DNA of 64,000 nucleotides from Cloeon dipterum (lineage: Eukaryota > Arthropoda > Insecta > Ephemeroptera > Baetidae): positions 26,088,335 to 26,152,334 of the forward strand of contig NC_088788.1 in the NCBI RefSeq assembly GCF_949628265.1, read 5' to 3'. The notes under the pieces are model-generated. The model was given only the letters and a program-made list of their open reading frames with translations, was not told the origin of the DNA and did not search any database. Both the position numbers and the translations under genes were made by a program. Below are positions 28,101 through 43,100 of this stretch, in pieces; the first letter of the stretch is position 1; each line of letters starts with the position of its first letter.

Positions 28101-31100
28101 TCTATATGGTTACATTTCCTTCTTCAACACTCGTAGTAACCAAGTAAAACGAAAATTTATTTTTACAGCGAAAGTCATAAGTGAATGAATCATTCAAAAG
28201 ATTTAGAATTTGACTTTTTTTGCTTCTGAACTTCATGAAAAAATCAAGGATGTATTGAATTTAACAGTCCAAAATATACAAAGTTTTTACCCTGATCAAA
28301 AAGTCAAGTTACTTGGAAAATACGTAAATCCCCTTTTCCGGGACATCCGCAAAATCAAAGAACTGTGATGATTTGCGTTCGTTGCTGGAGTGTACAGGGT
28401 TTGTTGAATACAAAATTTATGAGCTTTCCAACGTACTTGTGTACTCAGTGTATTATACATATTCCAATTCATATCTCTGTTGAAGTTGGCTCGGCATGCT
28501 GAAAGATCAATAAACGCACTGCGTGCTGCCCACTGAATATATGAAGTTGTCGGCGATGTATTGAACGCAATGTAAGGAACAATCATCGAATAGACAACTT
28601 TTGAAATCAATTGCAAAAAAGCGTTCACGACCGAAAAGCATGGAAAAATCGGATCGGTGGAAAGGAAATCGCAGAAATAAAAACACATTCGTTGAAATCG
28701 TCGAGGGATAGGTAAAAATAGGCCAAGTTGGACTTATCTGTCCATTTTTTCCGTCACTCACTAATTTTGCCCGATTTCTCGAGGAAATGTGAGCCGAGAG
28801 TATGAGAAGATTTACTCGAGATGAGCTTCGAGCGAGAAAGGAAATTGAAGGCGCGCGTTCTCCGGCAATCCGTGGGGAAATATAATGATGTCCGTTCCTA
28901 TATCACACGTATGGTTGGAGCAAACGATGAATTATTATATTTTTAATCCAGTTGAGCAAGCAGGAGCTACAGAGCCCCCGCAAGAATGTTTTTCTTCTTC
29001 TTGCTCGCCCTAGAAAAATTAATTGCTACGTGTTGTTTCCCTTTTCTGGCCGTTCCGCGAAAAGATAAGCGTTGGATTTTCTTGGCTTGGTGCGCTGAGG
29101 GTTGCAAATGCGTTCGTAATTAGACGCGCGTGAGCATCAATTTTCATTATTTCCAGCTTCTCAAAACATCCTATCGCTCTGGCTGTCAGGTGTTTCATTT
29201 TCATTATGACGCGTATTCGCATTGTGGTTGAATTTACATTTTCACTTCATGCAAATTAGTTTCGAAGTTTAATGGGGTTATTTTTTAACAGCACTAACGA
29301 GTTATATTGTTTGCGTTTCAAATTGAGTGCGTCCTTTTCTTGCTTGTATTGAATTTAAATTTAGCTTTTTTATATTATTGTTTGATATTTTTTAAATGTT
29401 GAAATGCTGCCGGGTCACATAATAAATTTCCTCGATCAAATGGAGTGAATGTTTGAAATCGGTCTGGAGTTCTTATATCAGGTCCCATTAAACTAACCGA
29501 AACTAACTATAAAATTTTAAATCATAATCTCCATTTATTTGCTTTTTCATTAAAATCATAACAACAGATGGATGTTTTTAAAAACGGCTCAAATGAAACG
29601 GTTTCTGCACAATTTTTACCATTTTTAATTAAAACCCTTCCTTTTATTGGAGCGAACCCATTTTTTATATATGGAAAATTAACATTGTTAGAAAAAATGG
29701 GGAAAATGCGCCAAACAAAATGACAATAAATAACAAACAGGAACTGCTTACACGCACGAAAAAAAATTAATCATCTGCCTCACTTAACTTTGTCGCGTCA
29801 TATAGTACGTCAAAATTTGTTTTGTAGGGTTTGCATGTTATCAATGAATAGGCGCTTCTGAAAAATCCAATAATTTTTACGCAAATGGGAAAACACAAAA
29901 CGTCGAGAGATAAGGAACGTGCGAACAATTAATACAGTAATAAGAACGTCACTTATGCAATATCTTGTCATGGGAGTCGCGCGGGTTGCAAACTTCAAAT
30001 CTGATGAATGAAACCGTTGTTGGCCATTTAGTCAGAGAAAATCAAGATCCAAGAGTTTACTTTGAAAATCGTTTAGTAAAAGAGAGCTCTAAAAATTTTC
30101 AACCATTTGTTTTCAGGAAGATATCTTTAACCGACTATTTTTGAGCCGAGGAAAATTTTAGTGAAGAAAAAGAAAACAATTCTTCTGAGATATTGTAGCT
30201 TTAAAATCCGTGTTTTACGCTGTTCAATTTTAAGATCCAACAAAAAATTTAATCACTTCAAACTCGGAGGCAATTGTTATTCCAAATACTGTGATAAACA
30301 AATCAACTTTTACCATTTCCTTGACAGTGAAAAAACAATATTTTTCTAAGCCACGAGTAGAACGTTGATCTCTTTTATTTCTGTTGTACGCTCTCTGTGT
30401 TCAAAAAAATATTCATTTATTCAGTTGCAATTGAAGTCAAACAAAATCAAATCGACCTAAAAAGTGCGCATTTTAATGAGGGTTGAACTATTAAGTCAAT
30501 CAATTGTGCAAAATAGGGGAAGTAAAAGGCATGCACTGTCGGCAGCAGCGTCGAAGCAGGAGCCGCTTTGATCAGCGAGTGCAACGGCTTGATTTGCACT
30601 GACTGCAGATTGTTATCGGCATGGCACTGAACACACACGCTGAGTGGTGTAATAACGCGCACACACGCGAGCCAGCGATTCGGTCTTGGCAATCAGGCGA
30701 ATCACTCACACGGCCGACGAGTGTGTTTTGTGTAATCAATACGCGGTGGCAGCGAACAGCTATGCAACCCGATCCACTTGGCCGTTTCCTCCCAGAGGGA
30801 TCGTGTTCCGACTTAAAGCCGCAGCTTTCGCCTCCGCGCTGACTAAGTCAGCCTGCTCCAGCATACTAGCTTCAGAAACTAGGAGTCTTCATGAATATAT
30901 AATGTAGCCAATTGAAGTGGTAGATCTTCAATTATTTTTGTATCAGACCAATTGTAAGACCAAGGTGTTTTTGGTCAATGCCCTTTTCGTAGTGCAGAAT
31001 GCACTGTTTGATTTATTAAAAGAGATGCTTAAATAACCTTATCTGTTCCAATTTTTTAAGATAATTTCTCAGAACTTGTCTCCTCAATTAAAATTAGCCT

Positions 31101-34100
31101 CTATACTAAGAAAACTTTAAAAATATTTGGGAACCAGTCGAACAGGAGGTCACCAAAGAAATTAATCTATTTGGAATTTAAAAAAATCTGTTTCAGCTAT
31201 ATATTAAGTAAGTATTATTTGGATAAATAGGCTGTAGTGTATCAGACGGCTTCTAATATGTAAAAAATGACACGAGAGCCACATGTTTTTGGGCATGATT
31301 TTTTTTATTTTTTTTATTGCTCTTTTTATCCCTGTCCGAGGACCGGGAAGGGCGCGCACTGCACTAGCACGAATGCTGAAACCCGGGTCCCAATAATACC
31401 GCGAACGGATAACATGGGCGCACCAGGCCGCACAGGGACCCAGCCCACTCAAGGGCCACTATATAATTTTTAATATTCCACCGACAGCATATTGGACTGT
31501 TAGGAGGTAAAAACAATTTCGGGGCTTCAAGAGCAGAAAATTTAGGTTTTAAAAGGTAAAGAGAGAACACACACACACAGGTTTATTTTTTTACTGAAAA
31601 AAACTCAGTGTGCAAAATTAGCTCTGGACGGTTGCTTATTGATGAAATCGCTTGTGGGGGGAAATTCAATGACACATATACGTTCTCTGTTTTGGACTCG
31701 ATCCCGCAGGCCTCATCAACAGTACTGCACCTTCAAAACAAAATTCATAACCGCAGTATCAGATGCAGAGAATTCTGAATCAGCGATCGCCGGACACGTC
31801 CGGCTTTGCCCATTTCTGAGTAAAATCGAAAAGAGGATGGGAATGACGAAATCTTGCCAACCTCGTCACTTGCCCCCTCCTTCTCTCAAGAAAGTATCAC
31901 CAGCTCGAAAATACTATCCATAGTAATGAAAAGCTGATTTCAAAGAGAAATTCTGCTTTTCCTAATATGAAGGAAAAATCTCTTGTACCTTTCTGACGGC
32001 TGCTAACTGCTGCCCTATTCAAAAAGTATTCTAGGCAACGTGCCTGAGAGACCTTCTCACACAAGAAATATATTTTTTCCACACAGAGTAGAACCATTCA
32101 GTTTTTCTTAAATTTTAACTTTGCCCCATACGTGCCCTCATCCTAAAAAAATATAACACATTAATCAAAAATTTATATCTGTTTATAATTTAAGCTAATT
32201 TAAATAGGGTTTGAAAATCCTCCTGAGAGTATGCCGATAAAATTAAAACAGAATCACAACGAGGAAAGGATTTAAGTTCCCTTTTTGCTCTCTCAAAGTG
32301 TAATTAATTACTTTGTGCCGCTGGAGGCGGCACTCATACGCTAGTTAATTATTCAATAGGTTGGCCCCGGTGAGATTATCGCAGCCGAGTGGTGTGCACC
32401 CGCCGAGTCGAGCCTCCCCGCGTATATTTGCATGCAGAGGGTGGATCCTTGTACCGGAGAACTAATGTGCCTCGCGTCGCTACTGGCAGTTTACCCTGCC
32501 AAACGTAATTGTATGAGATGGGGACCGGCTCTGCTAGTTTGAATTCTGAAAGAAAACGAAGAGAAGCTGCGGCGTAGCTAAATTATGTCGACGTTAATGA
32601 GTGTCAAGTCGGGACATTGCATGCGCGGCGGCGCGAGACGAGAAGCAGCGAACGGAACAGGTGGTTTTCGACAAATCGACATGAAAGCTCCCCAGGGTTG
32701 AACTCATGCGTGTAGCTGAGCGGGTTGCCGGGTTGTAAGAAGCTTTGCGGAGTATTGTTGCCCCTTTTTGCTATGATGTAATGTGTAATTGAGTTCAACT
32801 AGTTTAGGCACTGAGCTCATGTTATTCATACCAGACGGTGCTCGAGTATTTATCAATACTGCAAAGACATAAATAATCTCATCTTTTAGTAGGAAACGTT
32901 AAAAAGATTTAAATTAATTAAAATAGACTTCATCCCCGTGGACATCAAAAAGAGTTTTACTCCTTTATTAGTTTGTGACTTACATTTTCCTCATGACGTA
33001 AAGCACTAACTACACCGCCAAAACTAATTAGAGCTTAAAACTTTTAGATGGTCTTGAGGATAAAGCTTATTAAAAATGTATGTGAAAAATTCAACGTATC
33101 TTATTTTTTTTAAGGAAAACCATAATATATAAATATAACGTCTACACCAGCCATTAAATTCTTATATCCCAAAACTGCTCACAATTATCAAAATTTAGAT
33201 AAATATTTGCAATTTGGTTTTAAACCAAATCATGGAATTTTAATTCATCATATCCGAATCCGATCAATCCTATGTTTGTTGTATTGTAGTTAATTTGGTA
33301 GAACAAAATTGGAATACTTTTACTATTGTTACACCTATATGTATATGTAAAGCATTATTCTTTTCAAGTTTAAAATAGTATGTAATGTCAAGCCCGTTGG
33401 CTCGCGTTTTTAAGGCATTCTTCTCAGAGTCAAGGCAATCGGAGATATACATATTAGTATTTCTCGGGGGTCTATTACTGCGGCTGCCCAGCAATCTCAG
33501 AGATGGCAAAAAGGTGGTTAATTAAGTGACTCGTAATTATAAAAAAGACTGCTGGGCTGAGAGGCACACCGGCGCCGACTCACCACTTGACTCGATTGCT
33601 TTCGCACCTTTTCATTGGCTTTAGGGACAGTGGCGTTTCAATAAAATACCTTGGTGCGGGGAGGAGAAAAGATGGTAGAATTGGGCCCAAGCACCTCTTC
33701 GGTGTTATTGGGACTGGTGAGCTCATAGAAAACTGGAAACGCTGAGCACAGGTCTAAGAAGAATAATAAACTTAAGAAAAATATCAAGTTTTAATTATTT
33801 TAGCTCACTTTTGTTAGAAAAACTGCATTATTTCCAACAAAATGTAAAATCCTACTGTATTCACGTGTCAAAATTGTGCCTTGTGCTAGTTTGCAATTTG
33901 CGCATTTCAAGAAAGCAAGCACCAGAACCTCAAAACGTATAAAAATTATTAAAAAATTAAATGGTTTCAGCACCTTGATCTCAACTCAACTTATGGGTTT
34001 TATATTTTTCAATCAAGATTAAATTATTGCTATTGCATAACGCGACAAATAATAGAAATCCCAAGTGTTAATCGATCAGTTTATTTTTGTCACCGCAGGT

Positions 34101-37060
34101 TTCGGTGATGCTCCACTGATAATCTGCGTGGTTATCTGTAGTTGGCCGTGCGGTCTCTCCTGCCGATTCAGATCAGCACAGGGCAAACAAAGCGCAGTCC
34201 CTGTGCACTGTGGCTCTTGCTGATAAAGATAGAGTTTTGCCTCTGCGGTCGTGTTATATCAGCTGCGACGCGAGCGTGCACCGCGCACGATAAATGCCGC
34301 AAATAATGTAGTATGTACAAAGCAGATTGCGATCCTGTGACTCACTCGCTCTCGCGCACTCTGCAAAATGCCTCAAATTTTGTTATTGTTTTCGCCCCGA
34401 CCGGAGGCGTTGCGAAAACTTTGCGTTTTTTATTTGCTCCGTCGGCGCGAGAAAGGAATCTTTTGATTGACTTGATTTACTGCATAAGATAAAACTGGTT
34501 TTATTACACAGTGTACGCGGCGCTGATCTGTGTCGATCAAAGTCCTCCTTTGCTCTACATACACGTACAATAATAACAGTATTTGATCGGGTTATTATGT
34601 CAAACCAACTTTTCACCGTAATAAAATATGTTTTCAGTGCGTTTTTCCTTTAAAATTTATAAAAAAGCCGAAATTCTGAAAATATCTTGCCACTTTCCAA
34701 TCTCCGATAGAAAGAAGGATCAACTATATTAACTGCAAATCAAGTCCTGTTTTTGCGACAGCGAAAGTAAACCTGGTGCTTTCCCGTTTGAAAATATTAA
34801 TTTTGAAATGATATTTGGCCAATAAATCATCAAAATTTAGAGTTGAGAAGGAAGTTTGCTACACAATTCAAATACTATTAAAATTCAATTTTACAACTAC
34901 GTCAACCACAAAACAAGGAAAGAGAGGGTGGAGTGATACCTTTCATCTGGATTGCATTCCCAAAGGCCTTGTGCACATGTGCTGTCAAAGCGTCAAATAA
35001 GCAAAATAAAGTCGAGCAAGGTTATAATCAAAATGTTAAAAATTTCGACCACTCACGCGACTTGTGGAGAGTGAAGAAAATATCTTACTGCGCTTTAAAA
35101 TTTTTACACTTTCTATCTGTATCACAGAAAGTGTTTAGGTTAGATTTGCTTCGTTTATTGATCAAAATTAAATTGGTTTTAATATGGTAAGGTGAAAAAA
35201 TCTTTATTGAATTAAAGGATACATTTTCTTCTTTGTTCTTAAAAAATTCAATTTGTCAGGCTTTGAATAAATTACACACATGAACACCCTGCGAAAAATT
35301 TTTTTAAATCAGCAGATCAACACTATGTTATTTTAACAAGTGAATACAACTCAGACTTCTTTCTCACTGTTTTCAAATTTTAAATCTAATCTGATTCTGG
35401 CGCTTACACCATATTTAAATAAGCCACGAAGACATGCATACGAAAATTAATATTAAAAATTGCAGTTTCAAGATACAATGCGGTAAACGTGAAATGAAGA
35501 AAAATAATTCATTACTAACAAAACAATATAGAAAAAGACATACTAAATTTCCTAATTAAAATCGAGAATTTTGTCTACCTGGTATCTACGCAATTTTTTG
35601 TTTTTTTGCATCGGGGTTTTTTTGCAGCTCCGTTCGAAATCAAATTTCTTGTTTTAAGGAATCACGAACTTCGGCGTTTAAAGCGTTGGGTTAGTTCTCG
35701 AAAAGCCAACCTTGCCAGTTATCAGGTGCGCAAGGTCGGCCGAGGCGGAACGTCGAAAGGCCGCTGGCACTGTTTCAGAGAAGTTGTTGATAGCGACCGG
35801 CGCATGTGTGTATGTTTATTATCTATACCTTGCAACAATGACGAGCTGCCGATTCTAATTTGACGGGGGAGGAGGGGGGACGGCGGCCGAACGAACGGAC
35901 GGACGGCCGGCCGAGAGCGAGAGTTCGCGGGAGTCTGAGCGAGTCTGTGAGCCGGTGTGAATGAAGCGGCGCGACAAGGCCCAACACAAGTTCGAAATCT
36001 GCCTCGGCTACCCGTGTTTCAGCCTCGAGTTGAGCCCGAATGCGCGCACCCTCACCGTCTTCTCTTTGCAGCGCAACAAGGAGGTGCTCGGGGACCTCGT
36101 GACCTCGGCCACAGCGGCCCGCCTCAAGAATGGTGAGTACATTTCACACCCCCGTGCGCGCGAGTTTGCACCCCGCTGCAGATAACACACGCTCGCCTGG
36201 CAATACATCACATTTTCGGTGTTTGTATTGCGACAGGCTAAGCCAACTCTCGACTAGAAATCCCTGTTGACGCGGTGAAAGGCGCTCGACTTTGCCACCG
36301 CCTTTCTAACCGACCATTTTTAAATTATATATTTTTGTTGGAAAATTGCATTCGCGAATGTTGTGGGAGAGTGCTAAGCTGTTTGCAGATTGTGCCGCAA
36401 AAAAATAATATTTTCGCAAATGTTAGCATTGAATTTTTCCAGAACGTGCAACAAGTTGCGTCCAAAATATGAAACGCGAAATGATTTCATTTTTTGTAAC
36501 AGTTGATAAATAGTAAATTAATGCCCGTTATAATCCTAAAATGCATAACCATCTTCAAAATAGGATGAAATTTGAACAAAATGAGCCTTGGGAATAATTT
36601 TGATTTAATGGAACTACACTAAACTTGCTCTGTCTGATTCATATTAAATACTTTAAAGGGGCATTTACCCATAATGCTCTAAGCCTCATATTTTCTTTAA
36701 ACGATAAGACAGAGAAAATGAATGGATTTATATTGCCTCATGACTCATGCCTATTTTCTTTGTTATCTCTGATGATTTTTAAAAATAAATCTTTCAAGCC
36801 CAACCCGTTACAAAAATAAATATTTATGAAGAAACCTCTCAACTTAAGGAAAAGGGTAAATATTTCTAACCACAGTTTAAACGTCCGCAACTCAATTTCC
36901 CCAATCCCATTTCGAAAGTAAATGGAAAGAAGGTTGTACTTTCCTGCCGTGCATATTTTCCACAGCCCTCGGGAAGGGAATTGTTACACCGGGTGGGAGG
37001 GGGGTTGTAGAAAGCCCAACGGAGGGTTGTGAAACGCGGTGGCAATTAATTTTCCAGCGT

Positions 37061-37102
<42 letters not shown>

Positions 37103-40100
37103 GAGGAGAAACAATTAACTTCAGCCGGTGCTGGGTGCCCTGCGTCCACCTCACAGTTCTGTGTTTCTTTACCCTGCGCCTTTGTTTGGCCAGGCAGGCG
37201 GACAAGGGGACAGGGGATGCGGTGCGTATGTACGAATAGAATATGCCCTGTGTGTATGAGCGTTAATTACTCTCTTTCTCTTCGTCGCCGCCTGAGCTGC
37301 GCGCTCTTATCGCGTCCCCATAAAACTTCACCGGCGGCGCACTTGGCCAATTCTTCCGTCCTTGCGTAATTTTCTGCATCGTTCTCTTTGCAATCCGCGT
37401 TGCATCAGACTTGCAGAACCTTTCCCTTACTGAAACGTATTATCGGACTTCCTTTGAGTAAAGAAAAAAAATTCAATACTGAGCACGCTTTGATTAAGGT
37501 TTGCTTTTCTCATATTTCGATTAAATCTGCATGGGAAATAACTCTTTCATTTATTCTGTTCCCAAATTGTAGTGAATCGTGAATCACCCTTTATCAGCTC
37601 CTACACACATCTTATCTTAAAAGTTCTAAAATGTTCTTACTCAAGCCGCACTTTTTTATCAAAGCAGCATTTTTATCGGCGTCATAAGTCATTTGAGCCT
37701 GCTTTGTGTAGACAGGTTCTTCGTTTTTTAAATACTAAAAAGCTTATGTTAATCTGATTTGGAATAAGAAGGCATTAATTTAAATTATTTAATTTTTTGG
37801 CTCATGGTCCTACTGCCCAACTCGGCAGATATTTTATACAACTTTCGCTGCAGATTGAATTTCTATGATATAAAACGTTTTCTATAAATTCTTAAATGGA
37901 ATTTTGAGCTCATTTCCCGTTTCAGATTTTCCGCAGTCAGCTCATATTTTTTTCCATTTCACATTTATCTTTCCTGTTCGGCTTGAATTGCCGTTTTTAG
38001 AGCTATTTCCTCGTTATTAAAAGAGACGAGAGTTTGTAGAATCCGCTTTTAGAGCTCTCCCCATTTGTTATTCAATTCAAGCACCTGACTATGACGAAGA
38101 ATGAAAAAACCTTTGGCATTTTCAATGTATCAAAACAAATAGTGTCAGCTTAAATAAAAGCCGCGGCCTGACGAAAGCGGGCCGTGCAAGGCGGGACAAC
38201 AGTGAATGCAATGAAGCGGTTCGCCCGCGCCGTTGGTTCGTTTGTTTGTTTGTTTTCTTGTCGTAATTGCCGGCGCTTTATTTCGGCGCAGTGCGGCGTG
38301 TCGGCGGCCGCGATTGCACTCGGTGTTTTGCCAAGTAACATGCTGACGATACCGACAGCAGCGTGCGTATCGAGTTTGTATGGGTGGAGGATTCGATTGG
38401 AAAGCAGCCCTTTCCTCGTTTGCACTAGCTCTCTTTGGTTTGTCTGCGGCGCTCGTCCATTATGCACCTTGAGTGTATACTCAGTAGAGTACACACTCGT
38501 TCAGCTGCGGTGATTAATTAAAAGGACTGCCGCCGCCGCCGCCCGCTACCCGCCGCCTGACGCGGAACTTTGTTTGCCAAGTGTCGTTCGCGTCCTCCAA
38601 CTAGACTAATAATAAATCGGCCTTCGCCGGCAAATCAAAAGAGAAGCTGATTGATGCTCGCTTAAGAGGATTTGCTAATTACCGGACTTAATTCTGATTG
38701 ATTCTGATTCGTGATGACAAATCTCTCGCTCTCTCAGCATCTTAACGACTCGAAAACGTAACTTCCAATCACTTTCCCTGAGTTTTATATTTTATAAAAT
38801 AAGTCGAAATGGAATATGTAATGATTAAGACTTATTTGATCTCTGCAATTTTGAAAGTTTTGTTTGGACTTCACTATTAATTTTCCTCTTATATGAATTT
38901 CTGTTTCATTCTTCGACGAATTGTGATGCTTGATTTCCAAGCATAAAATTCGAAAATAACTTTTTTTCTGTAAGTCTGTCATTAAAAAATGCCATTTAAT
39001 TTAAGTCCTGACTAAAAGCTGTTGTACACAACTTTGTGTTTAATAAAATAGCAGTCTCCAGGTTTCCCTTGCTCAACCATTTTTAATTTTCAAAGAGACG
39101 AGTTCTGATGGCAGAGAAACGTTAAGAACACCAAATCAAGAGAGAACAATATTTGCAGTAAATTTTCATATCCACCTAAAAAACTAAGCTTTAACGTTAC
39201 CAAAAAAATCTCGCAGTAAAAGGAAAATAATGAGTATAATATATTTTCTGTGGTTTGCGATTTACACACAGGTATCTTTTCTCTTCAAATTTTATTATGA
39301 ACTTATCTTTCTCAGAAGAGTCAGTCGTGTCATCGCATATCGTGGATGTGATTATACTTCTGTACTATATAGTATGATTTCGTTACATTTTTTTCTCTTT
39401 TGAACGTGTCACTGAAGAACTCGATTTCATAGCCTAAACAATATATCAGATTTCTCAAAGCAAGCATGTACTCTGCAATTAAATATTAAGAATCAGAGAC
39501 AGTACCACAATTAATAGCTTAGGTATTGAGCAAACTTGGCTCGGCAAGCTCAAAATTTCCATTATTAGAGGGACTTAGCTGGATTTCATTTTGATATCGC
39601 ATGCCGTCAGCCGCACTTTTACATTATTTAAATTAGACTGCACGCATCTGGAACGACCTGAAATTTACGCACTTTGGCCACCGCATAGAGCAATTTGAAT
39701 AAATAGCTCGTCTAAACAAAGGAAGTTGGCGCTCTTTCGAACTAAGCCCGACGTTTTGCATAAATTCGAGCTGAATCATTTTTCGTAAGCGGCGCCGCTC
39801 TTATTTTTCATGCATGAAAGTAGAGGAGAGTGCATCGATTACGCCTCATCCGCATATATATTCTAATTTGGCCGCGGCTCTGCCAACTTTTCTGAGGCTG
39901 TGCTCGGCGCCGGGGGGAGCGACGTTAATTTTCATAAGAGCCCAAAAGTTGCGCAACGCGAAAAATACGGTCGACATAGAGCTTTTCACGCCCAACCCGT
40001 CTGAAAACGAATTCTTTTTCGTTCTAATTAAGAAGCGACGACCTCGGCAACGAACAAAAGTGACGCTCTTCCTCTCGCTCACGCGTCATGCATGCGGGCA

Positions 40101-43100
40101 TTTGCATAAAGATTGAACCACTAATTTGCATTCGGCGCCCATGGATATTTTTTAAGCTCGAAAGGCGCACTGCGAACACCCTTTCGGTGATTATTCAGAT
40201 TGCTTAATTCGCTCTCAAATATTGTGCGGAGAGGCAAGGAATGGGAATGAGGGATGAGTTGGAAAAAATCGCTTCACTCGACTTTTCAATCCAATTAATT
40301 TTTTCTTTGGGATAACTAGGGTTGAGAAAAGTTTCGAATTCTGTATGTGAATGTTTTATTGTTTGAAAAAGAGTAATCAGTGTGAGAATTGAAAGAGGAT
40401 CAAAGCTACAAAAACTCAGATTTTGCCAATTTATTTGATACTTTACAGCGCTTTTGATCACTTTAGTCGTGAAAATTCTTGTAAAATTAAATAGGATCCC
40501 GTATAGACAGAAATCAACCCCTTTTTGAAAGGCACACAAACTTTGCAGCCACTTTTGAAAAATGAATGTGCTTCGGTTTAATTTGGGCGTTTAATTGAGA
40601 GCTTGTTTAAGCATTTTTTCGAGGGGTTTTCAGCACAATTTAAAAAACTTCAGCCCCCATTTTCTAAAAATTGTGATGTGGTTTATATTTAATAGTAAAA
40701 GTATGGTCCATGAGTTTCATCTAAAATCAATAATTACTAAAAGAGTATATTTAATTATTTAATAAATTAAAACATGCAAAGCAATCGGTAAAATTCTGAC
40801 CCTCCTATCTGTATGTTTTGTTAAAATGTCAAACATCCGCCGTGGAAAGGTAATAACTGATGTCCACAATTAAGAGTTATGCTTTTTGTAATCAAATTGA
40901 ATCTCCCTAAAGGTTTTGTGAAATCCGATTTCAAAGTCAACACAAACTGAAAGGCACAAAAGTTAATTACATATTTTTTGCCTTTCCCATTATTTCGCGA
41001 ATTCAAATGAAACCTATCGTTGCCAGAAATCAATTAGCGTTCCGCCCTTTCGGCTACAAACGCACCGCCACTGTAAAATTGTTTGCTCTTTCACGGCCGG
41101 TTAGCCTTGCCTGTGTTGTGCTACCGTAATTCACTTTGCGCATCCCATTTGCATAGAGATGCCCTAATTTAGCGGCTCTCTCGCCCGCTGGCGTCCGCGC
41201 CTCCCATGTCGACGACGCACACGCACCACGTGTGTGTGTACGTGCGAATTAACGACACGGCTTCTGCTCTGCTCGTTTCAGGCTACGAGACACCACCCCC
41301 AGGAGGAGGCACTCCGCAGCACAGGAAATCGTTTGCGGCCGCCAGCCCCGCGGAGAGCCCCGTGCCGGCGTGCAGCTCGCAGCAGCAGCCCCTGTCGGAG
41401 GTAAGCAAGCAGGTTCGCTCGCGCGTCCAAGAGACTCGTAACTTTTCTGTTGCTGCATGCAATAAATCGATACGCGTGCAAACTGCAACACCAGAGCCGA
41501 CTTTCGCAATTGCTCATTACCAATGCAGCAAAATGAAGACGGTCGACTGTTTTTTTTTCACTTATGGAAACTTGGAAGCAGTTTACAACGAGTCTAACAA
41601 GCTGTTTCAACAACCTCTATAATTTGTATCCATCGGCTAAAGACAGTCATTTTTTGTTTAACTTTTTCCAACGCTCTCACCTCACGAAATGAACAGAAAG
41701 ATGTCGGTATACTTGCTTTTTTTGACGGAAACACTAACGTTTTATTAAATTTTTAATTTTCTATAGTTCCCAAAATGCTCTTGCGAAAGACGGCCATTCC
41801 GAGAGCTTCAAACCTATGAAGCTTTATTTTAGTCAACCATTTTCACGTACATCTATATATTATTTTAATAAAATTGTCTAATTTAATATACGTATGGTAA
41901 AGTTACAGTTTCTGCCAGGTTACACATCTCGCCAGTTCTCACGAGAATCCCATGTAAAATTAGGGGTGGCGAAAACTGTAACTCGGCGGCAAAAACTGTA
42001 ACTTTTCCATACAACAAAAAACGTTTTAGCTGAATTTTTCAAAATTTTAATGGTCTTTAGGAAGATTTTACCTTCATATTTTGCAATTATTGATGGTTGC
42101 TTTGTAAAAATAATAAAAAATGATGGCCGATTGTTGTGAAACAATTCGTTGATAGACTTATTTATTTTTAAAAATGTAACAGTTCATGTAACGGGTAAAT
42201 ATTTACAAAATTGAACATCCGTAATTATAGCTAATAGAAATTTTCCACATTTTGATGCAAAATATACTATTTGTTAACATAGCATTTTTGAAGAGTTGAA
42301 AATATTAGTGGAAAATATTATGAATGAATTTATTATTAAACGCATAGTGGAAAATATTGTTCTGGTATTTTTTTCAGGAAGCTAGAGAAAAGTATGGTAT
42401 TACAATACAATACCGAATTTCTTGTTTTAAAATTTGTACATACATTATTACTGTTCAGGAAAGACACTTCTAGCCGAAAACTTTATTAAAAAGGACTATA
42501 TCTTGCTGAGAGAGAGTTTCAATTTTTGCAAATCTGAGATCACAGAGTGCAGATTAGGAGCTAAACAGTTAATAAAATGACAGTCCACATTTTTAATATT
42601 CCAGTTCTTGAATTGATGAATTTAACCAGCGGAAAGTGACACATTTCGTGAATAAATAAAATAAAACAGCTCATAGTTCAGTCATCTTTTACATCAATCT
42701 GTTCTTCTTCCAAAACTCGCATTGAGCTACCTACAAAAACACAAAATAAACATGAACTATTTCCTCGCTTTGACGTGCGAAACTAAAAAGTTATCGTTTT
42801 CGTTTACTCCCGTGTGAAGCAACAAAGATAACAACAGCAGCATGAATGGGACTGAAAACCTAAAATGATATATTTGAAAAAGAGACAAAGTGACTTTTAG
42901 TCTTCAACTCAATGAAGTTAATTTGCTTTATTAGAACAGCATCATCAGAGCGGTGCTTGTTGAGAAACTAATTAAATTCTTGGCTGTTGAAAGCATGAGA
43001 TTATCAAACGCCTTTTGTACGATCCCCTTTACAAAAGATGTTTGTGATAAGAGTTTCCTTTCATCATTATTCTGGGAATTTGGGGCGATATGAGCAGCGT

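Larger units (their letters stand above)
27475..35859. other. Epac: Epac intron between cNBD-A and the short-isoform promoter
   Basis: Contains repeat A copies (31,312 and 33,390). GC-richer tracts at 30,540-30,860, 32,320-32,660 and 34,100-34,330 might be regulatory. No exon with correct phase for Epac was found, although the vertebrate linker after cNBD-A leaves room for one. Confidence 0.4.

Noticed and set aside
31204..31576. 68-82-codon frames, one shared with 1856-2065
   Set aside because: The sharing comes from repeat family A; there is no conserved coding frame between copies 1, 2 and 3.
37039..37239. Leu-Ser and Arg-Glu repeat peptides
   Set aside because: Direct translation of the CT microsatellite.
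38470..38500. GAGTGTATACTC/GAGTACACACTC inverted pair
   Set aside because: Only 12 bp with mismatches and a 4-bp loop; too short to support a structured RNA or element.
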